NCBI RefSeq assembly: GCF_002355855.1
Contig: NZ_AP017655.1
Span: 2,731,001 to 2,795,000 of the forward strand
Direction: 5' to 3'
Length of the DNA: 64,000 nucleotides
From: Sphingobium cloacae
GTDB lineage: Bacteria > Pseudomonadota > Alphaproteobacteria > Sphingomonadales > Sphingomonadaceae
The notes beneath the pieces are model-generated. The model made no database searches and was not told the origin of the DNA. It worked only from the letters and a program-made list of their open reading frames with translations. Position numbers and translations under genes: made by a program. This document shows, piece by piece, positions 8,382 to 17,158 of this stretch (position 1 is its first letter; each line of letters begins with the position of its first letter).

Positions 8382-9233
8382 ATGTCCCAGACAACCGGCA
8401 TGATCCACGAAGACCCGCTTCCCGGCCATGAAAGCGGCCTGGAGCCCCAGCCCGAATGGGAGCCGCGCTATCCCGGTTCCGGCCGCCTCGACGGCAAGGT
8501 GGCGGTCGTCACCGGCGGCGACAGCGGCATAGGGCGGGCGGTCGCGGCGCTCTACGCGCGCGAGGGAGCCGACATCGCCATCCTTTATCTGTGCGAGCAT
8601 GACGACGCGCGCAAGACGGCGGACATCGTCGAAAGCGAAGGACGGCGCGCCATCGCCATCGCGGGCGACCTGGGGGACAGCGCATTTTGCGGCGAGGCCG
8701 TCGACCGGATCGTGAAGGAACTGGGCGGCATCGACATCCTCGTCAACAATGCGGGCGAGCAGCATCCGGACGAGGACATCACCGACATCAGCGAGGATCA
8801 GCTGCGCCGCACCTTCCAGACGAACATCTTCGCCATGTTCTTCCTGACGCAGGCGGCGCGCCCCCATCTGCGGCGGGGCGCGGCGATCATCAACTGCACG
8901 TCCGTCACCATGTATCAGGGATCGAAGGAACTGCTGGACTATTCCAGCACCAAGGGAGCGATCACCGCCTTCACCCGGTCGCTGTCGGAAAATCTGGTCG
9001 GGGACGGCATCCGGGTCAATGCCGTGGCGCCGGGGCCGATCTGGACCCCGCTCAACCCCTGCGGCGGCGCGAGCCCCGAAAAGCTGGAGCATTTCGGCGA
9101 ATCCACGCCGATGGGGCGGCCGGGACAGCCCAACGAAGTGGCCCCCAGCTTCCTGTTCCTCGCCTGCGAGGACGCCAGCTATATGTCGGGGCAGGTACTG
9201 CACCCCAATGGCGGAACCATCGTGAACGGCTGA
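8382..9233 (+). CDS. SDR-family oxidoreductase, general-stress type
   Basis: 283 residues. A classic short-chain dehydrogenase: NAD(P)-binding TGGDSGIG (44-51), NNAG (122-125), catalytic S174 with Y187 and K191 (YSSTK), and the ending GQVLHPNGGTIVNG. The 35-residue N-terminal extension rich in Pro/Glu, and the wording TGGDSGIGRAVA, are typical of the YghA/GsiB-like subgroup linked to stress. The substrate cannot be told from sequence. The ATG at 8382 has AGGAG upstream. A candidate EcfG promoter precedes it, fitting regulation by the general stress response. The DJ-1 gene downstream is convergent. Confidence 0.9.
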   Translation: MSQTTGMIHEDPLPGHESGLEPQPEWEPRYPGSGRLDGKVAVVTGGDSGIGRAVAALYAREGADIAILYLCEHDDARKTADIVESEGRRAIAIAGDLGDSAFCGEAVDRIVKELGGIDILVNNAGEQHPDEDITDISEDQLRRTFQTNIFAMFFLTQAARPHLRRGAAIINCTSVTMYQGSKELLDYSSTKGAITAFTRSLSENLVGDGIRVNAVAPGPIWTPLNPCGGASPEKLEHFGESTPMGRPGQPNEVAPSFLFLACEDASYMSGQVLHPNGGTIVNG

Positions 9234-9239
9234 GGCCGG

Positions 9240-9884
9240 TCAGGGCGAAGGCGCGCCCGCGCGGCGGAGGCCGGCGGCGGGCATATCCGCTACGAAGGGC
9301 AGGATTCGGGCCAATGCCCTGTCGACATAATCGGCCTTTTCGTCCACCGGCGCGACATAGTGCAGCGCGGCTTCCGCATCGGCGCGGGACGCAAGGCGCA
9401 GGATCAGCCATGCCGCGAGATAGGGGCTGGCGAGGCATCCTCCCGCCGTCGCCACATTGCCATGCGCGACGAAGGGCGCGTCGATCACTTCCACGCCCGC
9501 CTCTTCGACCCACGGCTTCGTCGTCAGGTCGGTGCAGGCCGGGAGCGAGCCGATCAGCCCCAGCCGGGCGAGCAGCAGCGTCCCGGAACATTGCGCGCCG
9601 ATCAATTGGCGGCGCGGGTCCAGCCGGATGCGCCGCAGCATGGCGGCATCCGCCGCGATCCGGCGCGTGTGGATGCCGCTGCCGATCAGCACCGCGTCCG
9701 CCTCGCCCGCATATTCCAGCGGCTTTTGCCGGGCGATGGCGACGCCGTTCATGGACGTCACCTGCCCGGTGGGGGAAGCGATGTCGATTTCCCAGCCCTG
9801 CGGGCGCATCCGGCCCAATATCCCCGCGGCGATGAAGGAATCGAGTTCGTTGAACCCGTCGAACGTCAATATCGCTATCCGCAT
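9240..9884 (-). CDS. DJ-1/PfpI-family protein
   Basis: 214 residues with the DJ-1/PfpI glutaminase-like fold: an N-terminal beta strand (MRIAILTFDGFNELD), the nucleophile elbow GAQCSGT with Cys at about 99, and an acidic residue near position 15 where the family keeps one. Members act as chaperone/deglycase-like or hydrolase proteins, or as stand-alone relatives of the GlxA regulator sensor domain; the precise activity is unknown. No DNA-binding domain follows, so this is not a full AraC-type regulator. It is convergent with the SDR gene, only six bases apart. The IS630 copy lies immediately upstream. Confidence 0.8.
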   Translation of the reverse strand: MRIAILTFDGFNELDSFIAAGILGRMRPQGWEIDIASPTGQVTSMNGVAIARQKPLEYAGEADAVLIGSGIHTRRIAADAAMLRRIRLDPRRQLIGAQCSGTLLLARLGLIGSLPACTDLTTKPWVEEAGVEVIDAPFVAHGNVATAGGCLASPYLAAWLILRLASRADAEAALHYVAPVDEKADYVDRALARILPFVADMPAAGLRRAGAPSP

Positions 9885-9966
9885 CCCTGTCCTGCCTGTC
9901 CGCTTCCGTCCGTCACCCGATCCGGTGACCGGAAACGTCCATGCCGCCGAAGCCGTGGGTCGCCTA

Positions 9967-11104
9967 GTGCAATGACGCAGACGGGAGATTCACAAATCGT
10001 CTAGGACATGCGACTCTCCCGTCATGGCCCAGACCGTCAACATCCTCTTGAACGCCGCCGACCGTGCTCGGCTTGAACAAATCGTCGGCGACCGCAACTG
10101 CCCGCTCAAGCATGTGCTGCGCGCCAGGATCGTGCTGCTCTCCAGCGACCGCTTGCCGGTGCTCGAAGTGGCCCGCCGCGCCGGCGTCAGCCGACCTGCG
10201 GTCTGGCGCTGGCAACAGCGCTTCGCTGAGGAAGGCGTCGATGGTCTTCTCCGCGACAAGACGCGCAAGCCCGGTACGGCGCCGATCGCCGCGCCCGTCG
10301 TCGCACGGATCGTTGCGTTGACCTGCTCCGAACCGCCCGGTGCCGTGACCCATTGGACCGGCCGCGCAATGGCCAAAGCCTTCGGCGTCTCGCTCCGAAC
10401 CGTCCAGCGCATCTGGCAGGTCCATCACCTCCAACCCCACCGTCTGCGAACCTTCAAGAGATCGAGCGACCCCGCCTTCGCCGCCAAGGTCGAAGACATC
10501 GTCGGTCTCTACATGGCCCCGCCGGCTCACGCCGTCGTCATCTCGATCGACGAGAAGAGCCAGATCCAGGCCCTCGACCGAACCCAACCCGGTCTGCCGT
10601 TGAAGCCGGGCAAATGCGGAACAATGACGCACGACTACAAACGCAATGGCACGACCACCCTGTTCGCCGCGCTCGACGTCCTCCACGGCACAGTCGTCGG
10701 TCGCTGCATGCCCAAGCACAGGCACCAGGAGTTCATCAAGTTCCTCAACGCCGTCGAGCGCGCCGTTCCTGCCGGCAAGGTGATCCACGCCGTCCTCGAC
10801 AACTACGCCACCCACAAGCATCCGAAGGTCCTGGAGTGGCTCGCCGATCATCCACGCTGGGTGTTCCATTTCACCCCGACCTCGGGCTCATGGCTCAACG
10901 CCGTCGAGAACTTCTTCTCGGCGCTCACCCGAAGGGTCATCCGGCGCGGCGTCTTCACCTCCGTCGTCGACCTCCAGGACACCATTAGCGCTTACATCCG
11001 AAAGCAGAACGCCGACCCTAAGCCCTTCGTCTGGACCAAGCCGGCCGAGACCATTCTCGCCAAACTCAGGCGGCTGCCTGTACCAACCGACTGAGTCAGT
11101 GCAC
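9967..11104 (+). mobile_element. IS630-family insertion sequence, complete
   Basis: Terminal inverted repeats begin GTGCAATGACGCAGACGG (from 9967) and, on the other strand from 11104, GTGCACTGACTCAGTCGG, with three mismatches in 18. The element is flanked by TA on both sides (9965-9966 and 11105-11106), the target dinucleotide duplicated by this family. The transposase is intact, so it may still be mobile. It separates the DJ-1 gene from the iron operon and may have displaced upstream sequence of either. Confidence 0.85.
10024..11094 (+). CDS. IS630-family transposase
   Basis: 356 residues, full length for the family. An N-terminal helix-turn-helix (about 45-70, VLEVARRAGVSRPAVWRWQQ) binds the element ends. 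The catalytic DDE triad is visible as D176 (ISIDEK), D259 (AVLDNYATHK) and E295 (SWLNAVENFF). It cuts and reinserts the element at TA sites. No frameshift is needed, unlike in several other IS630 members. The ATG at 10024 lies 57 bases inside the left end. Confidence 0.9.
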   Translation: MAQTVNILLNAADRARLEQIVGDRNCPLKHVLRARIVLLSSDRLPVLEVARRAGVSRPAVWRWQQRFAEEGVDGLLRDKTRKPGTAPIAAPVVARIVALTCSEPPGAVTHWTGRAMAKAFGVSLRTVQRIWQVHHLQPHRLRTFKRSSDPAFAAKVEDIVGLYMAPPAHAVVISIDEKSQIQALDRTQPGLPLKPGKCGTMTHDYKRNGTTTLFAALDVLHGTVVGRCMPKHRHQEFIKFLNAVERAVPAGKVIHAVLDNYATHKHPKVLEWLADHPRWVFHFTPTSGSWLNAVENFFSALTRRVIRRGVFTSVVDLQDTISAYIRKQNADPKPFVWTKPAETILAKLRRLPVPTD

Positions 11105-11150
11105 TAGGGCCACTCGGTTCGCTCCGGCCCGAAAGCGCGCAACCGTGAAA

Positions 11151-11165
11151 GCAATTCGCAATAGC
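11151..11165 (+). promoter_or_regulatory. palindrome upstream of the iron operon, possible metal-regulator site
   Basis: An imperfect dyad, GCaATT-CGC-AATaGC, lies 72 bases before the first operon gene. Its AT-rich half sites resemble Fur-family operators, and the downstream genes are of iron-uptake type. No further evidence supports binding. Confidence 0.25.
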
Positions 11166-11236
11166 ATTTTCTTGCCTGTTCCCCGTCCGGACGCTAAGGC
11201 CGCGCAAGAGCCTTCTCGCAATCGCCGGAGTGAATC

Positions 11237-11542
11237 GTGTCACAAAGCAGGCGGAAATGGGTCCGCATCCTCTTCGCCGGTCCGGGGGCGGTGCTGGCCG
11301 CGCTCGTGATCATGGCGGGGATGCCGCTCTGGCTTCCGCGCGGCGCGGCGGGCATCGACAATCTCGTCCTCCCGCTGGTTCTGGCGCCCCTGATCTGGGC
11401 GGCGCTGTTCTTCCACGCCTGCCTTGACCGCCGGCTGGGGCGGGTCGTTGCCGTGGCCATCGCCCTGATCGTCCTGCATGGCGGGCTGGTCGCCTATGGT
11501 TTCGCCCATCCATCGCCCTCGCCCCGGGAAAGCCGCCGATGA
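11237..11542 (+). CDS. small membrane protein of the PepSY operon
   Basis: 101 residues with three hydrophobic segments (about 11-29, 42-60 and 68-88). It sits directly before a PepSY gene and overlaps it by four bases (ATGA), the position usually held by DUF3649-type proteins in proteobacterial siderophore operons; I infer membership from position and topology, not from a clear motif. The GTG at 11237 follows a CGGAG ribosome site. Likely an inner-membrane helper of ferric-siderophore handling. Confidence 0.6.
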   Translation: MSQSRRKWVRILFAGPGAVLAALVIMAGMPLWLPRGAAGIDNLVLPLVLAPLIWAALFFHACLDRRLGRVVAVAIALIVLHGGLVAYGFAHPSPSPRESRR

Positions 11543-13128
11543 TTCATCTCGACAAGGAACAGACCAAGCTGATGGTCGCCGTCCATGGCTGGTCGGGAAT
11601 CCTGCTGGGGCTTCTGCTCTACGCGGTCATCTTCACCGGCATGGCGGCGGTGTTCGCCGAGGAGATCGGCATATGGTCCGCCGGCCATTTGGAAAGCCGC
11701 TCCGCGTTCGAACGGCCCATCGACGGCACGATCCGGCGTCTGGGCGCGCAGACCCCGGCGCGATATCATGAAGGCGTCGACCTGTTCGAGATCGGCGATC
11801 ACAATCTGGGCGTCTTCTTCCACCGGCATGAAACCGAGGCGGATGGCACGCTGGTCAGCCGGGGCGTCTATTACCAGCTCGACGGCAAGGGCCGTGTCGC
11901 GGCCACGCTGCACGGGACGGGCGAAGAGATATTCGGCCCGCGCAACGACGATGCGCTCAGCCACTTCCTGGTCGACACCCATGTCCGCCTGCATGTACCC
12001 GATCCCTGGGGCCTGCTGCTGACGGGCATATTGGGACTGGCGATGCTGGTCGCCGCCATTTCGGGCCTGCTGATACACCGGCACCTGTTGAAGGACATCT
12101 TCACGTTGCGGCGGCGGGCTAATCCGGTTCTCGTCGATCGCGACCGGCACAGCGTCGCGGGATCGTGGAGCCTGCCCTTCGCCTTCATCCTGGCGTTCAC
12201 CGGCAGTTTCTTCTCCTTCTTCGGCACGATCGGCGTTCCCGTCGTCGCGATGGCCGCTTTCGGCGGCAATGTTCAGGCGCTGAGCGACACGGTGTTCGGC
12301 AATCCCGGCGCGCCCGATCCGCGCCCGGTGGCCATGGGCAATCTGGACCGGATCGCCAGCGACGCGATCCGCCGCAGCGGGCGCGTGCCCACCTTCGTCG
12401 CGATCGAGCATTTCGGGCGCGCGGATTCGAAAGTGACCAGCTTCCAGCCGCCCGCTTCCGGCAATATCGAGCCGGTGACGTTGCTCTACAGCGGCGCGAC
12501 GGCGCAGTTCCTGCAAACCAAGCCCGCGATCGGCACCCGGCCGTCGGTCGGCGGGACGCTGGCCGCGATCATGTCGCCGCTTCATTTCGGCAATTTCGCG
12601 GGCATGGTGTCGAAAGCGGTGTGGTTCGGCCTGGGCTTTGCGATGTGCTACGTCACCATCACCGGCCTGCGGCTCTGGATCGTGCGGCGGCGGGAGGGCA
12701 TGCGCTCGCTCGAATGGCTGGACCGCGCCGTGACGGTGGTCGGATGGGGGCTGCCGCTGGCGCTGGCCGCCGCCGCCGCCGCGTTCCTGATGGCCATGCC
12801 GCGGGGGACGGCGACCTTCTGGACGCCCGCCGCCTTCCTGATCGCGGCGGCGGTCGCGATCATGGCGTCATGCGTGCTGGGATCGCGCCTGCTGGAACGG
12901 GTGCTGCGGATCGGGACGGGATCGGCGATGGCGGTCCTGCCCCCGCTTCGCCTCATGGCGGGCGGGCCGGGCTGGCCTGCGTCCATCGCGGCGGGCCAGC
13001 CCGTCATCGCGGCCCTCGACCTCGCTTTCCTCCTCGCCGGGGGATGGCTGGCGTGGCAGGCGGCGGGCATCGGATCGCGGCGCGCGCGGGCAGCCGCGCC
13101 CGCCTCTCCGGTCTCGGCGGCGGGATGA
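11539..13128 (+). CDS. PepSY-associated TM-helix protein
   Basis: 529 residues. The N-terminal MVAVHGWSGILLGLLLYAV (about 12-30) is the signature first helix of PepSY_TM proteins, with a His likely to hold haem. Further helices lie near 155-180, 210-240, 360-385, 405-425, 435-455 and 490-510, with a large periplasmic part between the first and second. Relatives act in ferric-siderophore reduction or iron release at the inner membrane. It is coupled to its neighbours at both ends (four-base overlaps at 11539-11542 and 13125-13128). With DUF3325 downstream and a TonB receptor nearby, an iron-uptake role is the best reading. Confidence 0.85.
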   Translation: MIHLDKEQTKLMVAVHGWSGILLGLLLYAVIFTGMAAVFAEEIGIWSAGHLESRSAFERPIDGTIRRLGAQTPARYHEGVDLFEIGDHNLGVFFHRHETEADGTLVSRGVYYQLDGKGRVAATLHGTGEEIFGPRNDDALSHFLVDTHVRLHVPDPWGLLLTGILGLAMLVAAISGLLIHRHLLKDIFTLRRRANPVLVDRDRHSVAGSWSLPFAFILAFTGSFFSFFGTIGVPVVAMAAFGGNVQALSDTVFGNPGAPDPRPVAMGNLDRIASDAIRRSGRVPTFVAIEHFGRADSKVTSFQPPASGNIEPVTLLYSGATAQFLQTKPAIGTRPSVGGTLAAIMSPLHFGNFAGMVSKAVWFGLGFAMCYVTITGLRLWIVRRREGMRSLEWLDRAVTVVGWGLPLALAAAAAAFLMAMPRGTATFWTPAAFLIAAAVAIMASCVLGSRLLERVLRIGTGSAMAVLPPLRLMAGGPGWPASIAAGQPVIAALDLAFLLAGGWLAWQAAGIGSRRARAAAPASPVSAAG

Positions 13129-13397
13129 TGGAAGCGCTGGCAGGCATCGCGCTTTCCGCGCTCTGCATCTTCGCCCTGTGCCGGGGCGATCCCAAGCGCC
13201 TGCGGGCGGCGCGCGCGGGCGGGCAGGGCCATGGCCGGACGACCCGCTGGGCGCTGTCGATGGCCGCCTGCATTCCCGGCCTTTGGCTGGCGGCGAAAGG
13301 CGATGCGCCCGCCTTCCTGATCTGGCTGGGCAGTGGCGCGATGATCGGTTGGGGCCTGGCGGCCCTGTGCAACCGCCCGCGGCGCGGAGCGGATTGA
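13125..13397 (+). CDS. DUF3325-like small membrane protein
   Basis: 90 residues with hydrophobic helices at about 4-20, 43-60 and 65-82. DUF3325 proteins are small inner-membrane proteins found right after PepSY genes in iron-uptake operons; this fits in size and place. The ATG at 13125 overlaps the PepSY stop (ATGA). A longer frame reaching back to 12165 is only a shadow of the PepSY gene. Confidence 0.65.
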   Translation: MMEALAGIALSALCIFALCRGDPKRLRAARAGGQGHGRTTRWALSMAACIPGLWLAAKGDAPAFLIWLGSGAMIGWGLAALCNRPRRGAD

Positions 13398-13569
13398 GGC
13401 GGGCGGATCGGGCCCGCTTCTCGGGAACCGGACGAATCGCGGTCATCGCCATCCACGAGCGCGAGATCCTGTTTTCGCTCCTTCGGGTCATGGAAGAGCG
13501 GGGCCACGTCGATAAATTCCTTTGAGATTTTCCCGCGCCGGTCATACCCATGACGATGGGAGGCAAGCC

Positions 13570-14934
13570 ATGCGAATCCGGGCGACCTTGGCAGCGATCG
13601 CGCTGACGGCGTCAGCGCCTGTCGCGGCGCAGGACAGCGCCTCCCTCCCCCTCGATTATCGCGCGGCCCAGCAGCGGCTGCTGGAGCGGTCGGACGCCAT
13701 CGCCGCGTCCGGCGCGAATGTGCGCGGCAAGGAGGCGCAGCTTGGCGCCACCGCCTCCCTCGGCCGCCCCGAAGTGGTGTTCGAGGCGCAGCTTCTGGAT
13801 TATCAGAAAACGCTTTATCTGCCGCTGGGATCGCTGGCCCCGGTGGCGGAATCCTTCGGGATCGAGGACCCGCTGCGCTTCCGCAGGCAGGAAACGGCCG
13901 TCCGCCCGATCGTGACGGCGACGCTGCCGCTCTATGCGGGCGGGCAGATCGCGGGCACGAAGGCGGGCGCGCGGGCGCAACTCGATCAGGCGAAGGCGGA
14001 GCAGAAGGGCGCGGTCGACAAGGCGCTGCTGCAACTGGTGCAGGCCTATTATGGCCAGCAACTCGCGGAAAGGGCGCTGGGCGTGCGGCGCGACGTGCTG
14101 GCGGGGCTGGACCGGCATCTGGCCGATGCGGTGAAGCTGGAGCGGGCGCAGTTCATCAGCCGCGCGCAACGGCTTCAGGCACAGGTCGCCCGCGACGACG
14201 CCGCGCGCGAGTTCGAGAAGGCCGTCGCGGACCTGGGGACCGCCAATGCCGCGCTGGCCGGATTGCTGAGAGCGCCGCAGGGGGTGCATCCGACCACGCC
14301 GCTCTTCGTCCTGTCGCAGCCGCTGGAGCCTTTGGAGGATTACAAGGCGGAGGCGCTCCTTTCCCATCCGGAACTGGGCCGGCTCCATGCGCTCGGCGCG
14401 CAGGCCGACGCGGCGGTGACGATCGAGAAGGCGAAGCAGCGCCCGACCGTCTATGGCTTTGGCCAGTATAATTTCGACCGGCGGGATTCGCTGCTGACCG
14501 ATCCGGACTGGAGCTTCGGGATCGGCCTTCGCTACAAGATCGCGTCGGGCCTTGGCCGCAGCCAGAGCGTCGAGGCGGCGCGCCAGACCGCCTTGCAGGC
14601 CGATGCGGGATTGCGGGAGGCGCGGACGCAGATAGAGATCGGCGTCGCGAAGGCATGGAACGAGGCGGAGGCGGCGCGCAAGCGTTTCCTGCTGCTGGAT
14701 GGGGCGCTGGAATCGGCCAGCGAGAATCTGCGCCTCCAGGCCCTGTCTTATCGCGAGCAGCAGGCGACCTCGCTGGACGTGATCGACGCCGAACTGGGCC
14801 TTGGCCGCGCCCGCATCCAGCGCGCGCAGGCCAGCCATGACTATGTGATGGCGCTTGCCCAGTTGCTCGACCTCAGCGGACGGATCGAGCGGCTGCCCGA
14901 CTATATCGCCCGCGCTGACAAGGAGATTCCATGA
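13570..14934 (+). CDS. TolC-family outer-membrane efflux protein
   Basis: 454 residues from the ATG at 13570, which has GGAGG upstream and begins a signal peptide (MRIRATLAAIALTASAPVAAQ). The body shows the repeated long coiled-coil helices of TolC channels (LERSDAI...GKEAQLGATAS at about 40-65; EAARKRFLLLDGALESASENL in the C-terminal half) and beta segments (ETAVRPIVTATLPLYAGGQIAG). It forms the outer-membrane exit duct for the exporter encoded next; its stop overlaps the HlyD start by four bases. About 170 bases without a clear gene separate it from DUF3325. Confidence 0.85.
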   Translation: MRIRATLAAIALTASAPVAAQDSASLPLDYRAAQQRLLERSDAIAASGANVRGKEAQLGATASLGRPEVVFEAQLLDYQKTLYLPLGSLAPVAESFGIEDPLRFRRQETAVRPIVTATLPLYAGGQIAGTKAGARAQLDQAKAEQKGAVDKALLQLVQAYYGQQLAERALGVRRDVLAGLDRHLADAVKLERAQFISRAQRLQAQVARDDAAREFEKAVADLGTANAALAGLLRAPQGVHPTTPLFVLSQPLEPLEDYKAEALLSHPELGRLHALGAQADAAVTIEKAKQRPTVYGFGQYNFDRRDSLLTDPDWSFGIGLRYKIASGLGRSQSVEAARQTALQADAGLREARTQIEIGVAKAWNEAEAARKRFLLLDGALESASENLRLQALSYREQQATSLDVIDAELGLGRARIQRAQASHDYVMALAQLLDLSGRIERLPDYIARADKEIP

Positions 14935-15968
14935 ACGAGATGGTCATGGAAACGCGTTCGCAGGACGAGGAAGCACCGGCCCCGGAAAGGGCGGACAGGC
15001 GTCCTTTGGCGGTGGCCGTCATTGTTGGGATCGTCCTATTTCTGGCGATAGGATTATGGCTCGCCTGGCGGCCGGCGCCCGACCAGATTCAGGGCATGGC
15101 GGACGCGCATGAGGTGCGGATCACCAGCAAGGTCACGGGGCGGATCGCCGCCTTCCATGTCGAGGAAGGACAGGGCGTCCGCGCGGGCCAGTTGCTCTAT
15201 ACCGTCGCCAGCCCGGAGGTCGCCGCGAGGACGGAGCAGGCGAGCGGCGCGCTCGCTTCGGCGCGGGCGCTGGAGAGCAAGGCGAACAACGGCGCGCGGC
15301 CGGAGGACATCCGCGCGGCGGAGGCGCAGTGGCGGCGGGCGGAAGCGGCGGCGGCGCTGGCGCGCACCACCTATCAGCGGACCGAGCGCCTTTTCCAGGA
15401 AGGGGTGCTGGCCGGACAGAAGCGGGACGAGGCGCGCACCAATGCGATCGCGTCCGAGGAGGCGGCGAAGGCCGCGAAGGCGCAATATGACCTGGCGCGG
15501 ACGGGCGCGCGCGGCGAGGACAAGGCGGCGGCGAGCGGACAGGTGCGGCAGGCGCGCGGCGCGGTCGCGGAAGTGGATGCCGCCGCCGCCGAAACCCGCG
15601 TCACGGCGCCGATGGCGGGCGAGGTCGGGCGGCGCCTTGCACAGCCGGGCGAACTGGTGCCGCAGGGCTTTCCCGTGTTCGTGCTGACCGATGTCGCGCA
15701 CCCCTGGGTGACGCTGAACGTCCGGGAAGACCAGTTGCGCGGACTGGCGAGGGGAACCGAGATCAGCGGCGCGATCCCGGCGCTGAACGGCGCACGGACA
15801 AGATTCAGGGTCACTTATGTGGCCCCGGCAGGCGATTTCGCGACATGGCGCGCGACCCGGCAGTCGAGCGGCTTCGACATCAAGAGCTTCGAGGTGCGGG
15901 TCGCGCCGGTGTCGCCGGTGCGCGGCCTGCGACCGGGCATGACCGTGCTGTTCGACTGGCCCCAATAA
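14931..15968 (+). CDS. HlyD-family periplasmic adaptor
   Basis: 345 residues. One inner-membrane helix (about 25-47), then a biotinyl/lipoyl-like half (VTGRIAAFHVEEGQGVRAGQ, about 67-86), a long Ala/Arg/Glu-rich coiled coil (95-215) and the returning lipoyl half (VTAPMAGEVGRRLAQPGELV, 220-240), followed by a beta-barrel domain. It bridges the inner-membrane permeases and the TolC channel. The gene overlaps tolC upstream (ATGA) and shares TAATG with the first permease, so the four genes form a tight operon. Confidence 0.9.
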   Translation: MNEMVMETRSQDEEAPAPERADRRPLAVAVIVGIVLFLAIGLWLAWRPAPDQIQGMADAHEVRITSKVTGRIAAFHVEEGQGVRAGQLLYTVASPEVAARTEQASGALASARALESKANNGARPEDIRAAEAQWRRAEAAAALARTTYQRTERLFQEGVLAGQKRDEARTNAIASEEAAKAAKAQYDLARTGARGEDKAAASGQVRQARGAVAEVDAAAAETRVTAPMAGEVGRRLAQPGELVPQGFPVFVLTDVAHPWVTLNVREDQLRGLARGTEISGAIPALNGARTRFRVTYVAPAGDFATWRATRQSSGFDIKSFEVRVAPVSPVRGLRPGMTVLFDWPQ

Positions 15969-17158
15969 TGGGGGATGCGGACGGAGCGCCGGGCGCCGGA
16001 GCGGCCTTTCGCCAAGGGTTCCGCCGGGAAGCCCGTTTCCTCCGGTCGAGCTTCTGGGATCTGTCGCTCATCAGCTGGATCCCGTTGCTACTGATGGCGG
16101 TGGTGGCGATCCAGCTGGGCTCCGGGGTCATGCGCGATCTGCCGGTCGCGGTGGTGAACGAGGATGGCGGCGCGATCTCCCGGGAGTTGACGCGGCGGCT
16201 GGACGCAGCGCCGGGGCTGCGCGTGGCGGCGCGCGCGCCCGACATGGCGGAGGCGGAACGGCTGGTGCGGTCCAGGGCGACCTATGCCGTGCTGCTGATC
16301 CCCCATGATACGGAGCGCACGGTGCTGCGGGGGCAGACGGCCAGCCTCACCCTCTTCTACAATGCCAGCTATTCGACCGCATCGGGCGCGGCCATGCGGG
16401 AAATCGGCACTGTGGTGCAGGCCTATGCGGCCCGTCTCGCCGCCGATCAGATCGCGATGATCGCGCCGGGCAAGGTGCATCCGCCCCCCATCGCCGCGCA
16501 GACCGTGATCCTGTTCAATCCGCAGGGCAGCTATGAATTGCAGCTGGTGGCGCTGCTCCACCCCGCGCTGCTGCACCTGATCTTCATGGTCGCGGTGGCG
16601 AGCGCGCTGGGAAGGGAATTGCGCGACGGCACCATCGGCCCCTGGCTGGGCGGCAGGCCCCGGTCCGAAGCGATGGCGGCGATTGCGGGCAAGGCGGCGA
16701 TCTATGTCCTGATCTTCATGGGGTGGGGCCTGTTGGCGACCGGCTATCTGGCGGGGCTTCGCGGCTGGCCGGTGCTGGGCAGCCTGTCGATGGTGCTGGC
16801 AGGCTATGCCGCCATGTACCTTGCCTATCTGGGCGTGACGGTGCTGGTGACGGGGCTCACCCTGTCGATGGGCCGCGCCTTGTCGGTGGCGGGCCTCTAT
16901 GCCGGTGCGTCCTTCGCCTTTGCGGGGGCGATCTTTCCCATCGAATCGGCGTCGGCGTTCGCCCGCCTGTGGAGCGCGCTGCTCCCCTACACGGCTTTTG
17001 CCAAGCTGCTCGCCGAACAATGGATGATGGGTTCCCCGGTGGCGGTTTCCATGCCGCATGTGCTGGTCATGCTGATATTCCTCGGCGTCGGCCTCGCGGC
17101 CGGCCTGCCGCGCTATATCGCGGCGGCGGGAACGCCCGATCTGTGGGGGCGGCGATGA
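15968..17158 (+). CDS. ABC-2-type transporter permease
   Basis: 396 residues. An ABC2_membrane_3-type architecture: first helix near 36-55, a periplasmic domain (DLPVAVVNEDGGAISRELTRR, about 58-78, the family's hallmark strand), then five or six helices from about 195 to 385. The ATG at 15968 overlaps the HlyD stop. It should pair with the next permease. No ATP-binding subunit is encoded anywhere in the block. Substrate unknown; the setting beside PepSY and a TonB receptor suggests a metal chelator or a toxic compound. Confidence 0.85.
   Translation: MGDADGAPGAGAAFRQGFRREARFLRSSFWDLSLISWIPLLLMAVVAIQLGSGVMRDLPVAVVNEDGGAISRELTRRLDAAPGLRVAARAPDMAEAERLVRSRATYAVLLIPHDTERTVLRGQTASLTLFYNASYSTASGAAMREIGTVVQAYAARLAADQIAMIAPGKVHPPPIAAQTVILFNPQGSYELQLVALLHPALLHLIFMVAVASALGRELRDGTIGPWLGGRPRSEAMAAIAGKAAIYVLIFMGWGLLATGYLAGLRGWPVLGSLSMVLAGYAAMYLAYLGVTVLVTGLTLSMGRALSVAGLYAGASFAFAGAIFPIESASAFARLWSALLPYTAFAKLLAEQWMMGSPVAVSMPHVLVMLIFLGVGLAAGLPRYIAAAGTPDLWGRR

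Noticed and set aside
12165..13397. 410-codon plus-strand frame across the PepSY gene
   Set aside because: It is the GC-bias shadow of the PepSY gene in another frame; only its last 90 codons, from 13125, are a real gene (DUF3325-like).
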